From Sphingomonas sp. dw_22 (GTDB lineage Bacteria > Pseudomonadota > Alphaproteobacteria > Sphingomonadales > Sphingomonadaceae), in contig NZ_JAAVVE010000030.1 of the NCBI RefSeq assembly GCF_018449795.1, positions 1 to 50,118 of the forward strand: a DNA stretch of 50,118 nt. Direction: 5' to 3'. Position numbers and translations under genes: made by a program. The notes beneath the pieces are model-generated. The model made no database searches. It was not told where the DNA came from and saw only the letters and a program-made list of their open reading frames with translations. Positions 1 to 10,673 of the stretch are shown here, one piece after another (positions within the stretch are counted from its first letter, which is position 1; each line of letters begins with the position of its first letter).

Positions 1-269
1 CGGGGGGGGGGGGGGGGGCCCCGGGCGGTGCCTTCGCCTTCGATCAGCGCGATCAGCGCGCCGACCTCGACGGTGTCGCCGACCTTGACGACCTGCTGGC
101 CCATCACGCCGGCAACCGGCGAGGGGACTTCCACCGAGACCTTGTCGGTCTCGAGGCTGGCGATCGGCTCATCCGCCTTCACGGGATCGCCGGGATTCTT
201 GAGCCATTCGCCCAGGGTAGCTTCGGTAATCGATTCACCCAGGACGGGGACGTTGACGTCGGTAGCCAT
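1..269 (-). CDS. sucB: Dihydrolipoyl succinyltransferase, E2 of 2-oxoglutarate dehydrogenase (N-terminus only)
   Basis: This is the N-terminal part of the E2 subunit, which carries the lipoyl arm that moves the succinyl group from E1 to CoA in the TCA cycle. The frame begins with ATG at 269, two bases after the sucA stop, so the two are co-translated. The lipoyl domain is clear: [13 protein letters not shown] at the start and the lipoylation motif ETDKVSVEV with the modified lysine at residue 43. About 83 residues are readable. The frame then enters a run of 17 G at the window edge (bases 2-18, read as proline codons), which is probably a sequencing or assembly artefact. The catalytic domain lies outside the window. 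The identification is secure because of the sucA neighbour. Confidence 0.9.
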   Translation of the reverse strand, partial: MATDVNVPVLGESITEATLGEWLKNPGDPVKADEPIASLETDKVSVEVPSPVAGVMGQQVVKVGDTVEVGALIALIEGEGTARGPPPPP

Positions 270-271
270 TC

Positions 272-3202
272 TCAACCTTTCCGGGTTCGGCGGATTTCTT
301 GACGGACATTATGGCCGAGCGCGTCGGCGACGAGTGCGCCCTGCTCGGCCTGGTGGCGCTTCATCAGGCCGGTGGCGGGCGATGCCGCCGCGGCCCGGCC
401 GGCATAGCGCGGGCGCTGCGGGCGGGTGCCCGCCTCGACCATGCAAGCCTCGATGAACGGTTCGACGAAGAACCAATAGCCGTTGTTGCGCGGCTCTTCC
501 TGCGCCCACACCACCTCTTCGAGATTGGTCATGCGCGCCAGGCGTTCGACCAGCGGCTCGCCGGGGAAGGGATAGAGCTGCTCGATGCGGACGATCGCGG
601 TGTTCTTGTCGCCGGCCGCGTCGCGGGCCTCGATCAGGTCATAGGCCACCTTGCCGGTGCAGAGCACCAGCCGCTTCACGTCCGCATCGGCCGGGGCCGA
701 GGGATCGGAGAGGATGCGCTTGAAGTGGCTGTCGCCCAGGAAGTCCTCGGTCTTCGACACCGCGAGCTTGTGGCGCAGCAGCGACTTGGGGGTCATCTGC
801 ACCAGCGGCTTGCGGAAGTTGCGGTGCATCTGGCGGCGCAGCAGGTGGAAATAATTCGCCGGCGTCGTGATGTTGACGACCTGCATATTGTCCTGCGCGC
901 AGAGCTGGAGGAAGCGCTCGGGACGTGCCGAGCTGTGCTCCGGCCCCTGCCCTTCGTAACCGTGGGGCAGCAGCATCACCAGGCCGTTGGCGCGCAGCCA
1001 CTTGGCCTCGCCCGCCGCGACGAACTGGTCGATCATGATCTGCGCACCGTTGGCGAAATCGCCGAACTGCGCTTCCCACAGCACCAGTGCCTTCGGATCG
1101 GCCGAGGCATAGCCATATTCGAAGCCGAGCACGCCATATTCGGAGAGCGGGCTGTCGAGCACTTCGAAGCTGCCATGCGGGATCGTCGTGAGCGGCACAT
1201 ATTTGTGCTCGTCCTTCTGGTCGACCCAGACGGCGTGCCGCTGGCTGAACGTGCCGCGGCCCGAATCCTGGCCGGACAGACGGACGCTATAGCCCTCCGA
1301 CAGCAGCGCGCCGAAGGCCAGCGCCTCGCCGGTCGCCCAGTCGAAATTCGCGCCGGACTTGAACATCTCGCGCTTGGCGTCGAGCACGCGGGCCAGCGTC
1401 TTGTGGATCTCCAGCCCTTCGGGAACGTCGGTCAGCGTGCGGCCGAGGCTGTCGAACAGCTTCTTCTCGATGCCGGTATCGACGCTGCGGCGCGCGGTCT
1501 CGGCATCGACGGGAGCGCCCAGGCCCGACCAGCGGCCGGCGAACCAGTCCGCCTTGTTGGGCAGGTACGACTTGCCCGCCTCGAACTCGCCTTCGAGCAG
1601 GGTGGTGAACTGGTGCGTCTTCTCGTCGACAAAGCCCTGGTCGATCACGCCTTCGCCGATCAGCCGCCTGGCGTAGAGGTCGCTCACGCCCGGATGCTGC
1701 TTGATGCGGGCATACATCAGCGGCTGGGTGAAGCTCGGCTCGTCGCCTTCGTTGTGTCCGAAGCGGCGATAGCACCACATGTCGATCACGACGTCGCGCT
1801 TGAACTTCTGGCGGAACTCGATCGCCACCTTGCAGGCGAAGGTGACGGCTTCGGGATCGTCGCCGTTGACGTGGAGGATCGGCGCCTGGACGCCCTTGGC
1901 GACATCCGACGGATAGGGCGAGGAGCGCGCGAATTGCGGGCTCGTCGTGAAGCCGATCTGGTTATTGATGACGAAGTGGATGCAGCCGCCGGTATTGTAG
2001 CCGCGGATGCCCGAGAAGCCGAGGCATTCCCAGACGATGCCCTGGCCCGCAAACGCCGCATCGCCATGGATGAGGACGGGCAGCACCTGCTCATGCTCGG
2101 CGAGATCGCCGCGCAGCGTCTGCAATGCACGCGCCTTGCCCAGGACGACCGGATCGGCCGCTTCCAGGTGCGAGGGATTGGCGACCAGCGACATATGGAC
2201 GCTGATCCCGTCGAACTCGCGATCGGTGCTGGTGCCGAGGTGATACTTCACGTCGCCCGATCCGGCCACGTCGTCGGGATTGGCCGAGCCGCCGCCGAAT
2301 TCGTGGAAGATCACGCGGAACGGCTTCGCCATCACGTTGGCGAGCATGTTCAGCCGGCCGCGATGCGCCATGCCGTACACGATCTCGCGCACGCCCATCG
2401 AGCCGCCGTACTTGATGATCGATTCCATCGCCGGGATCATCGCTTCGCCGCCGTCGAGGCCGAAGCGCTTGGTGCCGACATATTTCTTGCCGAGGAAGCG
2501 CTCCCACTGCTCGGCCTCGATCACCTTGGAGAGGATCGCCTTCTTGCCATCCTTGGTGAACTGGATGACCTTGTCCTTGCCCTCCATCCGGTCCTGGAGG
2601 AAGCGGCGCTCCTCCACGTCCGCGATGTGCATATATTCGAGGCCGACATTGCCGCAGTAGTTCGCGCGCAGGATGTCGACGATCTCGCGGACGGTCGCGT
2701 AGCTGAGGCCCAGCACGCCGCCGAGATAGATCGGGCGATCGAGATCGGCGCCGACGAACCCGTGATATTCGGGCGTCAGATCCTCGGGCAGGTCGCGGGT
2801 GGAAAGGCCCAGCGGATCGAGATTGGCGGCCAGATGCCCGCGCACGCGATAGGTGCGGATGAGCAGCATCGCGCGGATCGAATCGCCGGCGGCCTTGGCG
2901 ATCACCTCGGCAGCGGGCGCGGCCACGGCGGCCGGGGCGGGGGCCGCGGCTTTGGCCTTGGCCGGCGCCGGCTCCATCTGCGTCGGATCGAGCCCGGCGG
3001 TGAGCGCGTCGGTCTCGGTCAGCGGCCAGTTGGCGCGCGCCCAGCTCGGGCCGCTCGCGGTGTTCTCCAGTCCTTCGAACCAGCCGCGCCAGCCCGCCTC
3101 GATCGAGGTGGGATCCGCCTTGTAGCGGCGATACAGAGTCTCGACGAAGGCGGGGCTTACGCCGCCTGCGATGTCGTCGAAGTCGAGGCCTTCATAGCCC
3201 AT
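272..3202 (-). CDS. sucA: 2-oxoglutarate dehydrogenase E1 component
   Basis: This is the thiamine-diphosphate E1 subunit (976 aa, normal family length) that decarboxylates 2-oxoglutarate and succinylates the E2 lipoyl group. The N-terminus has the short E2-binding segment of this family ([20 protein letters not shown]). An Ala/Pro-rich linker follows at about residues 75-100, then the E1 core. The TPP-binding region shows [10 protein letters not shown] and, further on, [11 protein letters not shown]. The C-terminal transketolase-like part holds [18 protein letters not shown] and [14 protein letters not shown]. It lies in the operon mdh - small secreted protein - sucD - sucA - sucB, with 64 bases after sucD and 2 bases before sucB. 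No frameshift is seen. Confidence 0.97.
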   Translation of the reverse strand: MGYEGLDFDDIAGGVSPAFVETLYRRYKADPTSIEAGWRGWFEGLENTASGPSWARANWPLTETDALTAGLDPTQMEPAPAKAKAAAPAPAAVAAPAAEVIAKAAGDSIRAMLLIRTYRVRGHLAANLDPLGLSTRDLPEDLTPEYHGFVGADLDRPIYLGGVLGLSYATVREIVDILRANYCGNVGLEYMHIADVEERRFLQDRMEGKDKVIQFTKDGKKAILSKVIEAEQWERFLGKKYVGTKRFGLDGGEAMIPAMESIIKYGGSMGVREIVYGMAHRGRLNMLANVMAKPFRVIFHEFGGGSANPDDVAGSGDVKYHLGTSTDREFDGISVHMSLVANPSHLEAADPVVLGKARALQTLRGDLAEHEQVLPVLIHGDAAFAGQGIVWECLGFSGIRGYNTGGCIHFVINNQIGFTTSPQFARSSPYPSDVAKGVQAPILHVNGDDPEAVTFACKVAIEFRQKFKRDVVIDMWCYRRFGHNEGDEPSFTQPLMYARIKQHPGVSDLYARRLIGEGVIDQGFVDEKTHQFTTLLEGEFEAGKSYLPNKADWFAGRWSGLGAPVDAETARRSVDTGIEKKLFDSLGRTLTDVPEGLEIHKTLARVLDAKREMFKSGANFDWATGEALAFGALLSEGYSVRLSGQDSGRGTFSQRHAVWVDQKDEHKYVPLTTIPHGSFEVLDSPLSEYGVLGFEYGYASADPKALVLWEAQFGDFANGAQIMIDQFVAAGEAKWLRANGLVMLLPHGYEGQGPEHSSARPERFLQLCAQDNMQVVNITTPANYFHLLRRQMHRNFRKPLVQMTPKSLLRHKLAVSKTEDFLGDSHFKRILSDPSAPADADVKRLVLCTGKVAYDLIEARDAAGDKNTAIVRIEQLYPFPGEPLVERLARMTNLEEVVWAQEEPRNNGYWFFVEPFIEACMVEAGTRPQRPRYAGRAAAASPATGLMKRHQAEQGALVADALGHNVRQEIRRTRKG

Positions 3203-3266
3203 GATCTTTGTCCGTTCGTGTTAGCGCTCACATACCCCCACGATATAGGAGCGCAAACGTTGTAGA

Positions 3267-4151
<885 letters not shown>

Positions 4152-4165
4152 AGGTTCGATTGACC

Positions 4166-5778
<1,613 letters not shown>

Positions 5779-5834
5779 TTAGGCCCAATATAGGCCCGCC
5801 GCAACCCGAGATTCCGGTTGGGTGGAGATTATCT

Positions 5835-5851
5835 TTGCAACTAATTCGCAA
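5835..5851. promoter_or_regulatory. Candidate Fur-type operator upstream of mdh
   Basis: The palindrome TTGCAA-CTAAT-TCGCAA has six-base arms with one mismatch. It lies in the spacer between mdh and the upstream aspartic protease, about 130 bases before the mdh start. TTGC...GCAA palindromes of this kind resemble the Fur/Mur boxes described in alphaproteobacteria. Assignment is from pattern only. Confidence 0.35.
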
Positions 5852-5880
5852 GTGCAATAAGGGCGCGGGCAAGGAGAGGG

Positions 5881-6423
5881 TCAGCGCAGGCTGGCGCGAT
5901 CCTTCTCGAAGACGATGCTCTCGAACCGGCTTAGCACGTCCTGTCCGATCAGCGATACGCCCAGGTCGTCGCTCGCCACGCCGACCCTGACATCCGCAAA
6001 ACGCCGCCCGGCGATGCGCAGTTCCCCGATCCGCGCATGGGTGATGCGGACCTCGCCGGCGAGCGTGCGGGCGCGGCGCGATCCTTCGGCCTGTTCCTCC
6101 AGGCCGAGGCGCGCGGCATCGGAGCGGGTGAGGATGGTCGCGGTCGAGCCGGTATCGATCAGGAAGCGGATCTGCCCCGTATCGGCCTTGGCGGAGAGAT
6201 AGAACATGCCGTCGGCCGCGCGCTCCACCTGTTGCGATGCGCCGGGAAGCTCGGGCGGCGTTGCGGGGGCGAGGGGGGCGGCGGCGACACGCGCCTGGAG
6301 CTCGGTCTCGGACAGGCGCAGCCAATGTCCCATGCCCTGGCCCATCGAGCCCACGGCCTGCACGGCCAGCACCGACGATGCCAGCAGGCCGAGAGAGGAA
6401 ACAAGGGACGCATTCGCGAGCAT
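5881..6423 (-). CDS. Retropepsin-like aspartic protease, membrane-anchored or secreted (clan AA)
   Basis: This 180-aa protein fits the small proteobacterial single-domain retropepsin-like family (TIGR02281 type). It has an N-terminal hydrophobic segment (residues 6-25, SLVSSLGLLASSVLAVQAVG) that anchors or exports it, a variable linker rich in Ala and Pro, and a retropepsin fold from about residue 72. The catalytic motif is FLIDTGSTATIL with Asp90. Only one DTG occurs, so the active enzyme would be a homodimer. SLIGQDVLSRFESIVFEKD is the typical closing strand region. The natural substrate is unknown. It stands as a single gene between mdh and the membrane protein at 6537, on the same strand. 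Confidence 0.85.
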   Translation of the reverse strand: MLANASLVSSLGLLASSVLAVQAVGSMGQGMGHWLRLSETELQARVAAAPLAPATPPELPGASQQVERAADGMFYLSAKADTGQIRFLIDTGSTATILTRSDAARLGLEEQAEGSRRARTLAGEVRITHARIGELRIAGRRFADVRVGVASDDLGVSLIGQDVLSRFESIVFEKDRASLR

Positions 6424-6536
6424 GAGGGCATGCTAGGCGAATTTCTTTGCACAAGATTTAAGTCGGCGCCTGGGAAATCCCCTATAAGTCGTTCCCCGAG
6501 GCGTAATCGTACTTAACGAATGCTGGCCGGGTTTGC

Positions 6537-7469
6537 TTAATTTGGCGTTACCGCGGGTTCGGCCGAAGTGCCCATGCGGCGCCTGATGTCGCGGACCCGC
6601 AGGCGCTGGGCGATCCAGAAGAGGAAGATGACCAAAGCCCCGGTCGCGAGCTGCACCGATACCGCGAGATAGCGCAGCCGCGACGAGAGCGCGCTGCGAT
6701 ACAGCACATAATAGGGATTGGCGACGTGGATCCCGGCGCCGTTCAGGTACGAGACGGTCGTGCCCGGCAGGCCGTTCCGGACCAATATGCCGAGCCGGGT
6801 GTTCGACACGCCGTCATGCGCGAAATGTCCCAATTCGTCGCTGCTGAGCTCGGCGAAGAGCGTGATCTTCTGGCCGTTCGCGAGTTTGGATTCGACCTGG
6901 GCGAAGCTGGTGCGGATCAATTCGCCCGGCCAGCGCATCCGGAACAGGATCGCCCGCTTGGGCGCGCTGGCGAACTCGACCTGCGTCACGCCCTCGCGCA
7001 CCTGGAAGCGATTGGCGACTGCGGACAATTGCTGCGGCGTGCCGCTGTCGCCGGGCAGATCGATGAATATCAGCAGGACCGAGACCAGCGTGGCGACCGC
7101 GAGGCCGCCCGCCGCCCAGGCGAGCCAGCGCGCGAGCCCCGCGGCGGCGCGCAGACCGGCGGTGCGTTCCTCGACGATCGGGGGCGGTTCACGGTGGCGC
7201 TGGGCGCGTTCGATCAGCTTGACGATCACGATCGGCGGCGCGCCGAACAGGAGCACGAGCCCGCTGAAATTGCCGACCGGCGAATACCAGTCGTAGCGGG
7301 CATGCTCCCACTCGGCGAGGGCGGCATAGAGGCCGGTGTACCAGAAGCCTTCCCAGCAGAAATAGCCGAGCACGAGCAGCAGCCAGGCCAGGGCCAGGGG
7401 CTTTGCGCGTTTCAGCCATGCGCGATTGCGCTCGGGCTCGAGCGCGCCGTCAGCGGTGGTGGTGGTCAT
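6537..7469 (-). CDS. Polytopic membrane protein coupled to a PEP-CTERM protein
   Basis: I do not recognise this 310-aa protein. Hydrophobic segments lie at about residues 24-42, 66-85, 115-136 and 268-288. Between the third and fourth is a roughly 130-residue soluble domain, probably periplasmic, that looks beta-rich (TQVEFASAPKRAILFRMRW). A short basic C-terminal tail follows (RLRVRDIRRRMG). The ATG at 7469 overlaps the stop of the PEP-CTERM gene as ATGA, so the two are translationally coupled and probably work together. The layout could suit a surface-protein handling or anchoring partner, but no catalytic motif is visible and it does not look like an exosortase. Confidence 0.8.
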   Translation of the reverse strand: MTTTTADGALEPERNRAWLKRAKPLALAWLLLVLGYFCWEGFWYTGLYAALAEWEHARYDWYSPVGNFSGLVLLFGAPPIVIVKLIERAQRHREPPPIVEERTAGLRAAAGLARWLAWAAGGLAVATLVSVLLIFIDLPGDSGTPQQLSAVANRFQVREGVTQVEFASAPKRAILFRMRWPGELIRTSFAQVESKLANGQKITLFAELSSDELGHFAHDGVSNTRLGILVRNGLPGTTVSYLNGAGIHVANPYYVLYRSALSSRLRYLAVSVQLATGALVIFLFWIAQRLRVRDIRRRMGTSAEPAVTPN

Positions 7470-8152
7470 GCGGCCTCGCCGCCGACACCCTCCGTTGCGG
7501 CCGGGTTCAATGCCCGCCGGCGCCAGCGGACCAGCCCCCCGACGACGCCGAAGCCCATCAGCCACATCGCCCAGGCGGCGGGCTCGGGAACCGGGCTGAC
7601 CGGCGGCGTGGGATCGGTCACCGGTACGGTCGGCTCGGTCACCGGCGGGGTGGGGCCGTCGGTAGGCGGCGTCGGCGTATCGGACGGGATGAAGCCCGCG
7701 GGGCCCGAACTGGGCGCGAATTGCGACAGCAGCCCCTTGAACGGCGGAAGGGCATCGGAACCGCGGCCCGCGCTCTCTCCTCCGATGCCGGTGCCCGGTG
7801 CGGTGGGCGTCGTGGCGGGTGCCGCGACGGCGGCGATCTCGGGCATCGTGCCGGAAGAGGCCGCGCCGTCGCCGGACGGCTGCGGGCCCTCCGCGGCGGG
7901 AGCGGGCGCAGCGCCGGAGCCGCGACCGGCCGAATCGAGCAGGCGGCCGATCACGCCCCTTGCGGGGGCGATGCCGCCGGCCACGCCCTTGGGATCCGGC
8001 TGGACCAGGGTCGCGAAGGCGCCGTCGCGTCCCTCGCCGATCGCGAATATAGAGCGGCCGTTCAATTGGCTGGCGGCCGTGAGCGACAGGCATGCTGCCA
8101 AAAGCGCGACGACCAGGCGATTACGCCTGACTTCCTGTACTGCGATACCCAT
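7466..8152 (-). CDS. PEP-CTERM sorting domain protein (PEPxxWA type)
   Basis: This is an exported surface protein of 228 aa. An N-terminal signal sequence (RLVVALLAACLSLTAA) is followed by a low-complexity mature region rich in Ala, Gly and Pro. A Pro/Thr spacer runs from about residue 155 to 186 with repeated PTPP and PVT units. The C-terminus has the sorting signal: VPEPAAWAMWLMGFG with the PEP motif at residues 189-191, a hydrophobic helix and an Arg-rich end (RWRRR). Such proteins are cut and attached by an exosortase, and none is encoded in this window. The last 20 residues after the Arg cluster are longer than usual. It is co-translated with the membrane protein at 6537. Confidence 0.88.
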   Translation of the reverse strand: MGIAVQEVRRNRLVVALLAACLSLTAASQLNGRSIFAIGEGRDGAFATLVQPDPKGVAGGIAPARGVIGRLLDSAGRGSGAAPAPAAEGPQPSGDGAASSGTMPEIAAVAAPATTPTAPGTGIGGESAGRGSDALPPFKGLLSQFAPSSGPAGFIPSDTPTPPTDGPTPPVTEPTVPVTDPTPPVSPVPEPAAWAMWLMGFGVVGGLVRWRRRALNPAATEGVGGEAA

Positions 8153-8172
8153 TTACCCGACCCCCAGCTCAT

Positions 8173-8201
8173 CCGCCAGACAGGCGGTGCCGCTTTGGCA
8201 C
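8173..8201 (-). promoter_or_regulatory. Two consecutive hairpins in the leader of the PEP-CTERM gene
   Basis: On the minus strand the transcript would fold GTGCC-aaagc-GGCAC followed at once by CCGCC-tgtct-GGCGG, 21 to 49 bases before the start codon. Both five-base stems are perfect. A cis-acting RNA is possible, but I cannot match it to a known riboswitch class. Confidence 0.4.
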
Positions 8202-8301
8202 GATTAGCTGCACGTTCCCTGAATTTCAATAGATCGGACGTGTCCGAGTTGCGGCGGACTGTGAGAGGGGAATGGAACTTTTTGACCCGATTTAAGACGG
8301 C

Positions 8302-8324
8302 TCCGCCGATCGGGCGGATTTTTT
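8302..8324 (+). terminator. Intrinsic terminator with no plus-strand gene before it
   Basis: TCCGCC-gatcg-GGCGGA is followed by six T. This is a good rho-independent terminator on the plus strand, but the nearest upstream gene is on the minus strand. It sits about 180 bases before the GH97 start, so it may be an attenuator or the end of a small RNA. Confidence 0.6.
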
Positions 8325-8504
8325 CGAACCGCCGGGAGGGCGCCGCGGATCGATAGTTGCGATTCTGCCCCTTGGGGCTGCCTTGCCATCGCGCCCGCCA
8401 CGGCGCTATCCGGTATGGCAATCCGCCAACGCTGCCGCGTCACGAGGTTCGTCCTCGCACCGCGGCGAAGATTGGTGGAATGATAGCGCTGTCAGGGAGG
8501 ATGG

Positions 8505-10565
8505 GTGGTGCGTGGTCTGCTGGCGCTCATGGCTTTGCTGTTCGCGGTTCCTGCCCTGGCGCAGGTCGAGCAATCGACGGCGGCGCTGAACGATCCGGCC
8601 GCGCCCAGCGTCGCTTCGCCCGACGGCCGCATCGTGGTGACGCTCACCACCGATGGCGACGGGCGCCCGCTCTACAGCGTCAGCCGGGGCGGCAGGCAGG
8701 TCGTCGCGCCGTCCGCGCTTGGCTTCCTGTTCACGGATGCGCCCAAGATGCAGCGTAGCTTCAAGGTGGAGAGCCTGGCGTCGAGCAGTGTCGATACCAG
8801 CTGGGACCAGCCCTGGGGCGAATGGAAGACGATCCGCGATCGCCACAACGAGCTGCGCGTGCGGCTGAAGGAGGCGACCGCGCTCGGCCGGGTGATGGAC
8901 ATGGTGTTCCGCGTCTTCGATGACGGCGTGGGCTTCCGCTACGAGCTGCCCGACCAGCCCAATCTCAAGACCGCGCATATCGCCGACGAGATGACCGAAT
9001 TCTCGATCGCCCAGGACGGCGAGGCCTGGTGGATCCCCGGCTCCGAATGGAACCGCGACGAATATCTCTACAACCGGACGCCGATCTCCAGCGTGCCGCT
9101 CGCGCATACGCCGCTGACGATGAAGCTGGCCGACGGCACGCATATCGCGATCCATGAGGCGGCGCTGGTCGATTATTCGGGCACCTGGCTCCAGCGGGTC
9201 GAGGGGACGCGCTTCAAGACGGTGCTGATCCCGGGCGCGGGGCCCGCGAAGGTGACGCGCGGCACGCCGTTCGTCACGCCGTGGCGGACGATGATCCTGA
9301 GCGACGACGCGCCGGGGCTCTATATGTCGCATATCGAGCTCAACCTGAACGCGCCGAACAGGCTGGGCGACGTCGGCTATTTCAAGCCCGGCAAATATGT
9401 CGGCGTGTGGTGGGAGATGCACCTCGCCAGATCGGGCTGGGGTTCGAAGCCGGTGCACGGCGCGCGCACCGACAACGTGAAGCGCTATATCGATTTCGCC
9501 GCGAAATACGGCTTTCCCGGCGTGCTGGTGGAGGGTTGGAACAGGGGCTGGGACACGGCCTGGCTCGGCGACGGCAAGGGCTTCGACTTCGACGTGCCCA
9601 CGCCGGATTTCGATGCGAAGTTCCTCGCCGATTATGCGCGGAAGAAGGGCGTCCAGCTCATCGGCCATAACGAGACCGGCGGTTCGGTGAGCCATTATGA
9701 GAGCCAGCTTGAGCGGGCGATGCGGTTCGCGCATGCGCATGGCGAGACCGTGGTCAAGACCGGCTATGTCACCGATGCCGGGCAGCTTGAGCGGGTCGGG
9801 CCGAACGGCGAGCCGATGCGCGAATGGCATGACGGGCAGTTCGCGTCGAACCACCATCTCCGCGTGCTGCTGATGGCGCACAAGTACAAGGTGGCGATCG
9901 ATGCGCACGAGCCGATCAAGGACACCGGGCTGCGGCGCACCTATCCGAACTGGATCAGCCGCGAAGGCGCGCGTGGACAGGAATATAATGGCTGGGGGAA
10001 CCCCAAGAACCTGCCCGATCACGAGGCGAATCTGGTGTTCACGCGGATGCTCGCCGGGCCGATGGACTATACGCCGGGGGTGCTGAGCCTGGTGGGACAG
10101 GGCGACACCCCGATCCTGACGACCGAGGCGAAGCAGCTTGCGCTTTATGTGGTGCTCTATTCGCCGGTGCAGATGGCGGCCGACCTGCCCGAGAATTACG
10201 AGAAGCACCTGGCCGGCTTCCAGTTCATCCGCGACGTTGCGGTCGACTGGGCGGATACGCGGGTGCTGAACGGCGAGGTGGGCGATTACGTCACGATCGC
10301 GCGGAAGGACCGCGCCGGGCCGGACTGGTTCCTGGGCTCGGTCACCGATGAGAATGCGCGGGTGCTGGATGTGAAGCTGGGCTTTCTCGATGCGGGGAAG
10401 ACCTATGAGGCGCAGATCTATCGCGACGGCGACGATGCCGATTACCGGACCGAGAAGCGGCATTCGCTGGTGGTGGAGAAGCGCCGGGTGACGGCGGGGG
10501 ATACGCTGGCGATCCGGCTGGCGCCCGGGGGCGGGCAGGCGATCCGGTTTCGGTTGGTGAAGTAA
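8505..10565 (+). CDS. Glycoside hydrolase family 97 alpha-glucosidase, exported
   Basis: This is a 686-aa GH97 enzyme similar to SusB, releasing glucose from alpha-glucosides in the periplasm. The signal peptide is LLALMALLFAVPALAQ. An N-terminal beta-sandwich is followed by a TIM barrel (FPGVLVEGWNRGWD near residue 345, LIGHNETGG near 385) and a C-terminal beta domain. The three glutamates recalled as catalytic in inverting GH97 members appear present: HNETGG, IDAHEP and REGARGQEYN. The start is GTG. The Shine-Dalgarno sequence GGGAGG at 8495-8500 suits the second GTG at 8508 slightly better than the first at 8505. There is no sus-type TonB receptor nearby. Confidence 0.93.
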   Translation: MVRGLLALMALLFAVPALAQVEQSTAALNDPAAPSVASPDGRIVVTLTTDGDGRPLYSVSRGGRQVVAPSALGFLFTDAPKMQRSFKVESLASSSVDTSWDQPWGEWKTIRDRHNELRVRLKEATALGRVMDMVFRVFDDGVGFRYELPDQPNLKTAHIADEMTEFSIAQDGEAWWIPGSEWNRDEYLYNRTPISSVPLAHTPLTMKLADGTHIAIHEAALVDYSGTWLQRVEGTRFKTVLIPGAGPAKVTRGTPFVTPWRTMILSDDAPGLYMSHIELNLNAPNRLGDVGYFKPGKYVGVWWEMHLARSGWGSKPVHGARTDNVKRYIDFAAKYGFPGVLVEGWNRGWDTAWLGDGKGFDFDVPTPDFDAKFLADYARKKGVQLIGHNETGGSVSHYESQLERAMRFAHAHGETVVKTGYVTDAGQLERVGPNGEPMREWHDGQFASNHHLRVLLMAHKYKVAIDAHEPIKDTGLRRTYPNWISREGARGQEYNGWGNPKNLPDHEANLVFTRMLAGPMDYTPGVLSLVGQGDTPILTTEAKQLALYVVLYSPVQMAADLPENYEKHLAGFQFIRDVAVDWADTRVLNGEVGDYVTIARKDRAGPDWFLGSVTDENARVLDVKLGFLDAGKTYEAQIYRDGDDADYRTEKRHSLVVEKRRVTAGDTLAIRLAPGGGQAIRFRLVK

Positions 10566-10574
10566 AGGGGAACT

Positions 10575-10609
10575 CCCTCTCCCCAGCTCTCGCCCCGGAG
10601 GGGAGAGGG
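10575..10609. repeat. CCCTCTCCCC palindrome between the GH97 gene and the permease
   Basis: Ten-base arms CCCTCTCCCC / GGGGAGAGGG flank a 15-base centre. This is a looser relative of the paired palindromes at 26856-26950. There is no T tract, so it is more likely a REP-like element than a simple terminator, although it may end the GH97 transcript. Confidence 0.55.
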
Positions 10610-10673
10610 CGTGCGGGAGTTGCGCTGCTCCTGCACCGCGCTATCACCGCCCCCAGCCAATTAGGGGGAGCGC

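Larger units (their letters stand above)
8153..8504. other. Divergent intergenic region (PEP-CTERM gene / GH97 gene)
   Basis: This 352-base spacer holds no gene I can support. It contains two adjacent hairpins next to the PEP-CTERM start, an intrinsic-terminator-like hairpin on the plus strand at 8302-8324, and AT-richer sequence around 8265-8300 that may carry promoters. Confidence 0.6.

Noticed and set aside
299..3265. A 988-codon open frame on the plus strand opposite sucA
   Set aside because: It is an antisense shadow. High GC codon bias keeps such frames open; the translation is His/Arg/Asp-rich with no domains, and sucA is certain.
8140..8300. Cyclic di-GMP (GEMM) riboswitch before the PEP-CTERM gene
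   Set aside because: The hairpins do not carry the conserved GEMM loop and tetraloop-receptor sequences I know; kept only as an unclassified structured leader.
8406..10463. A 685-codon minus-strand frame opposite the GH97 gene
   Set aside because: Antisense shadow with low-complexity Arg/His composition; the GH97 motifs on the plus strand are clear.
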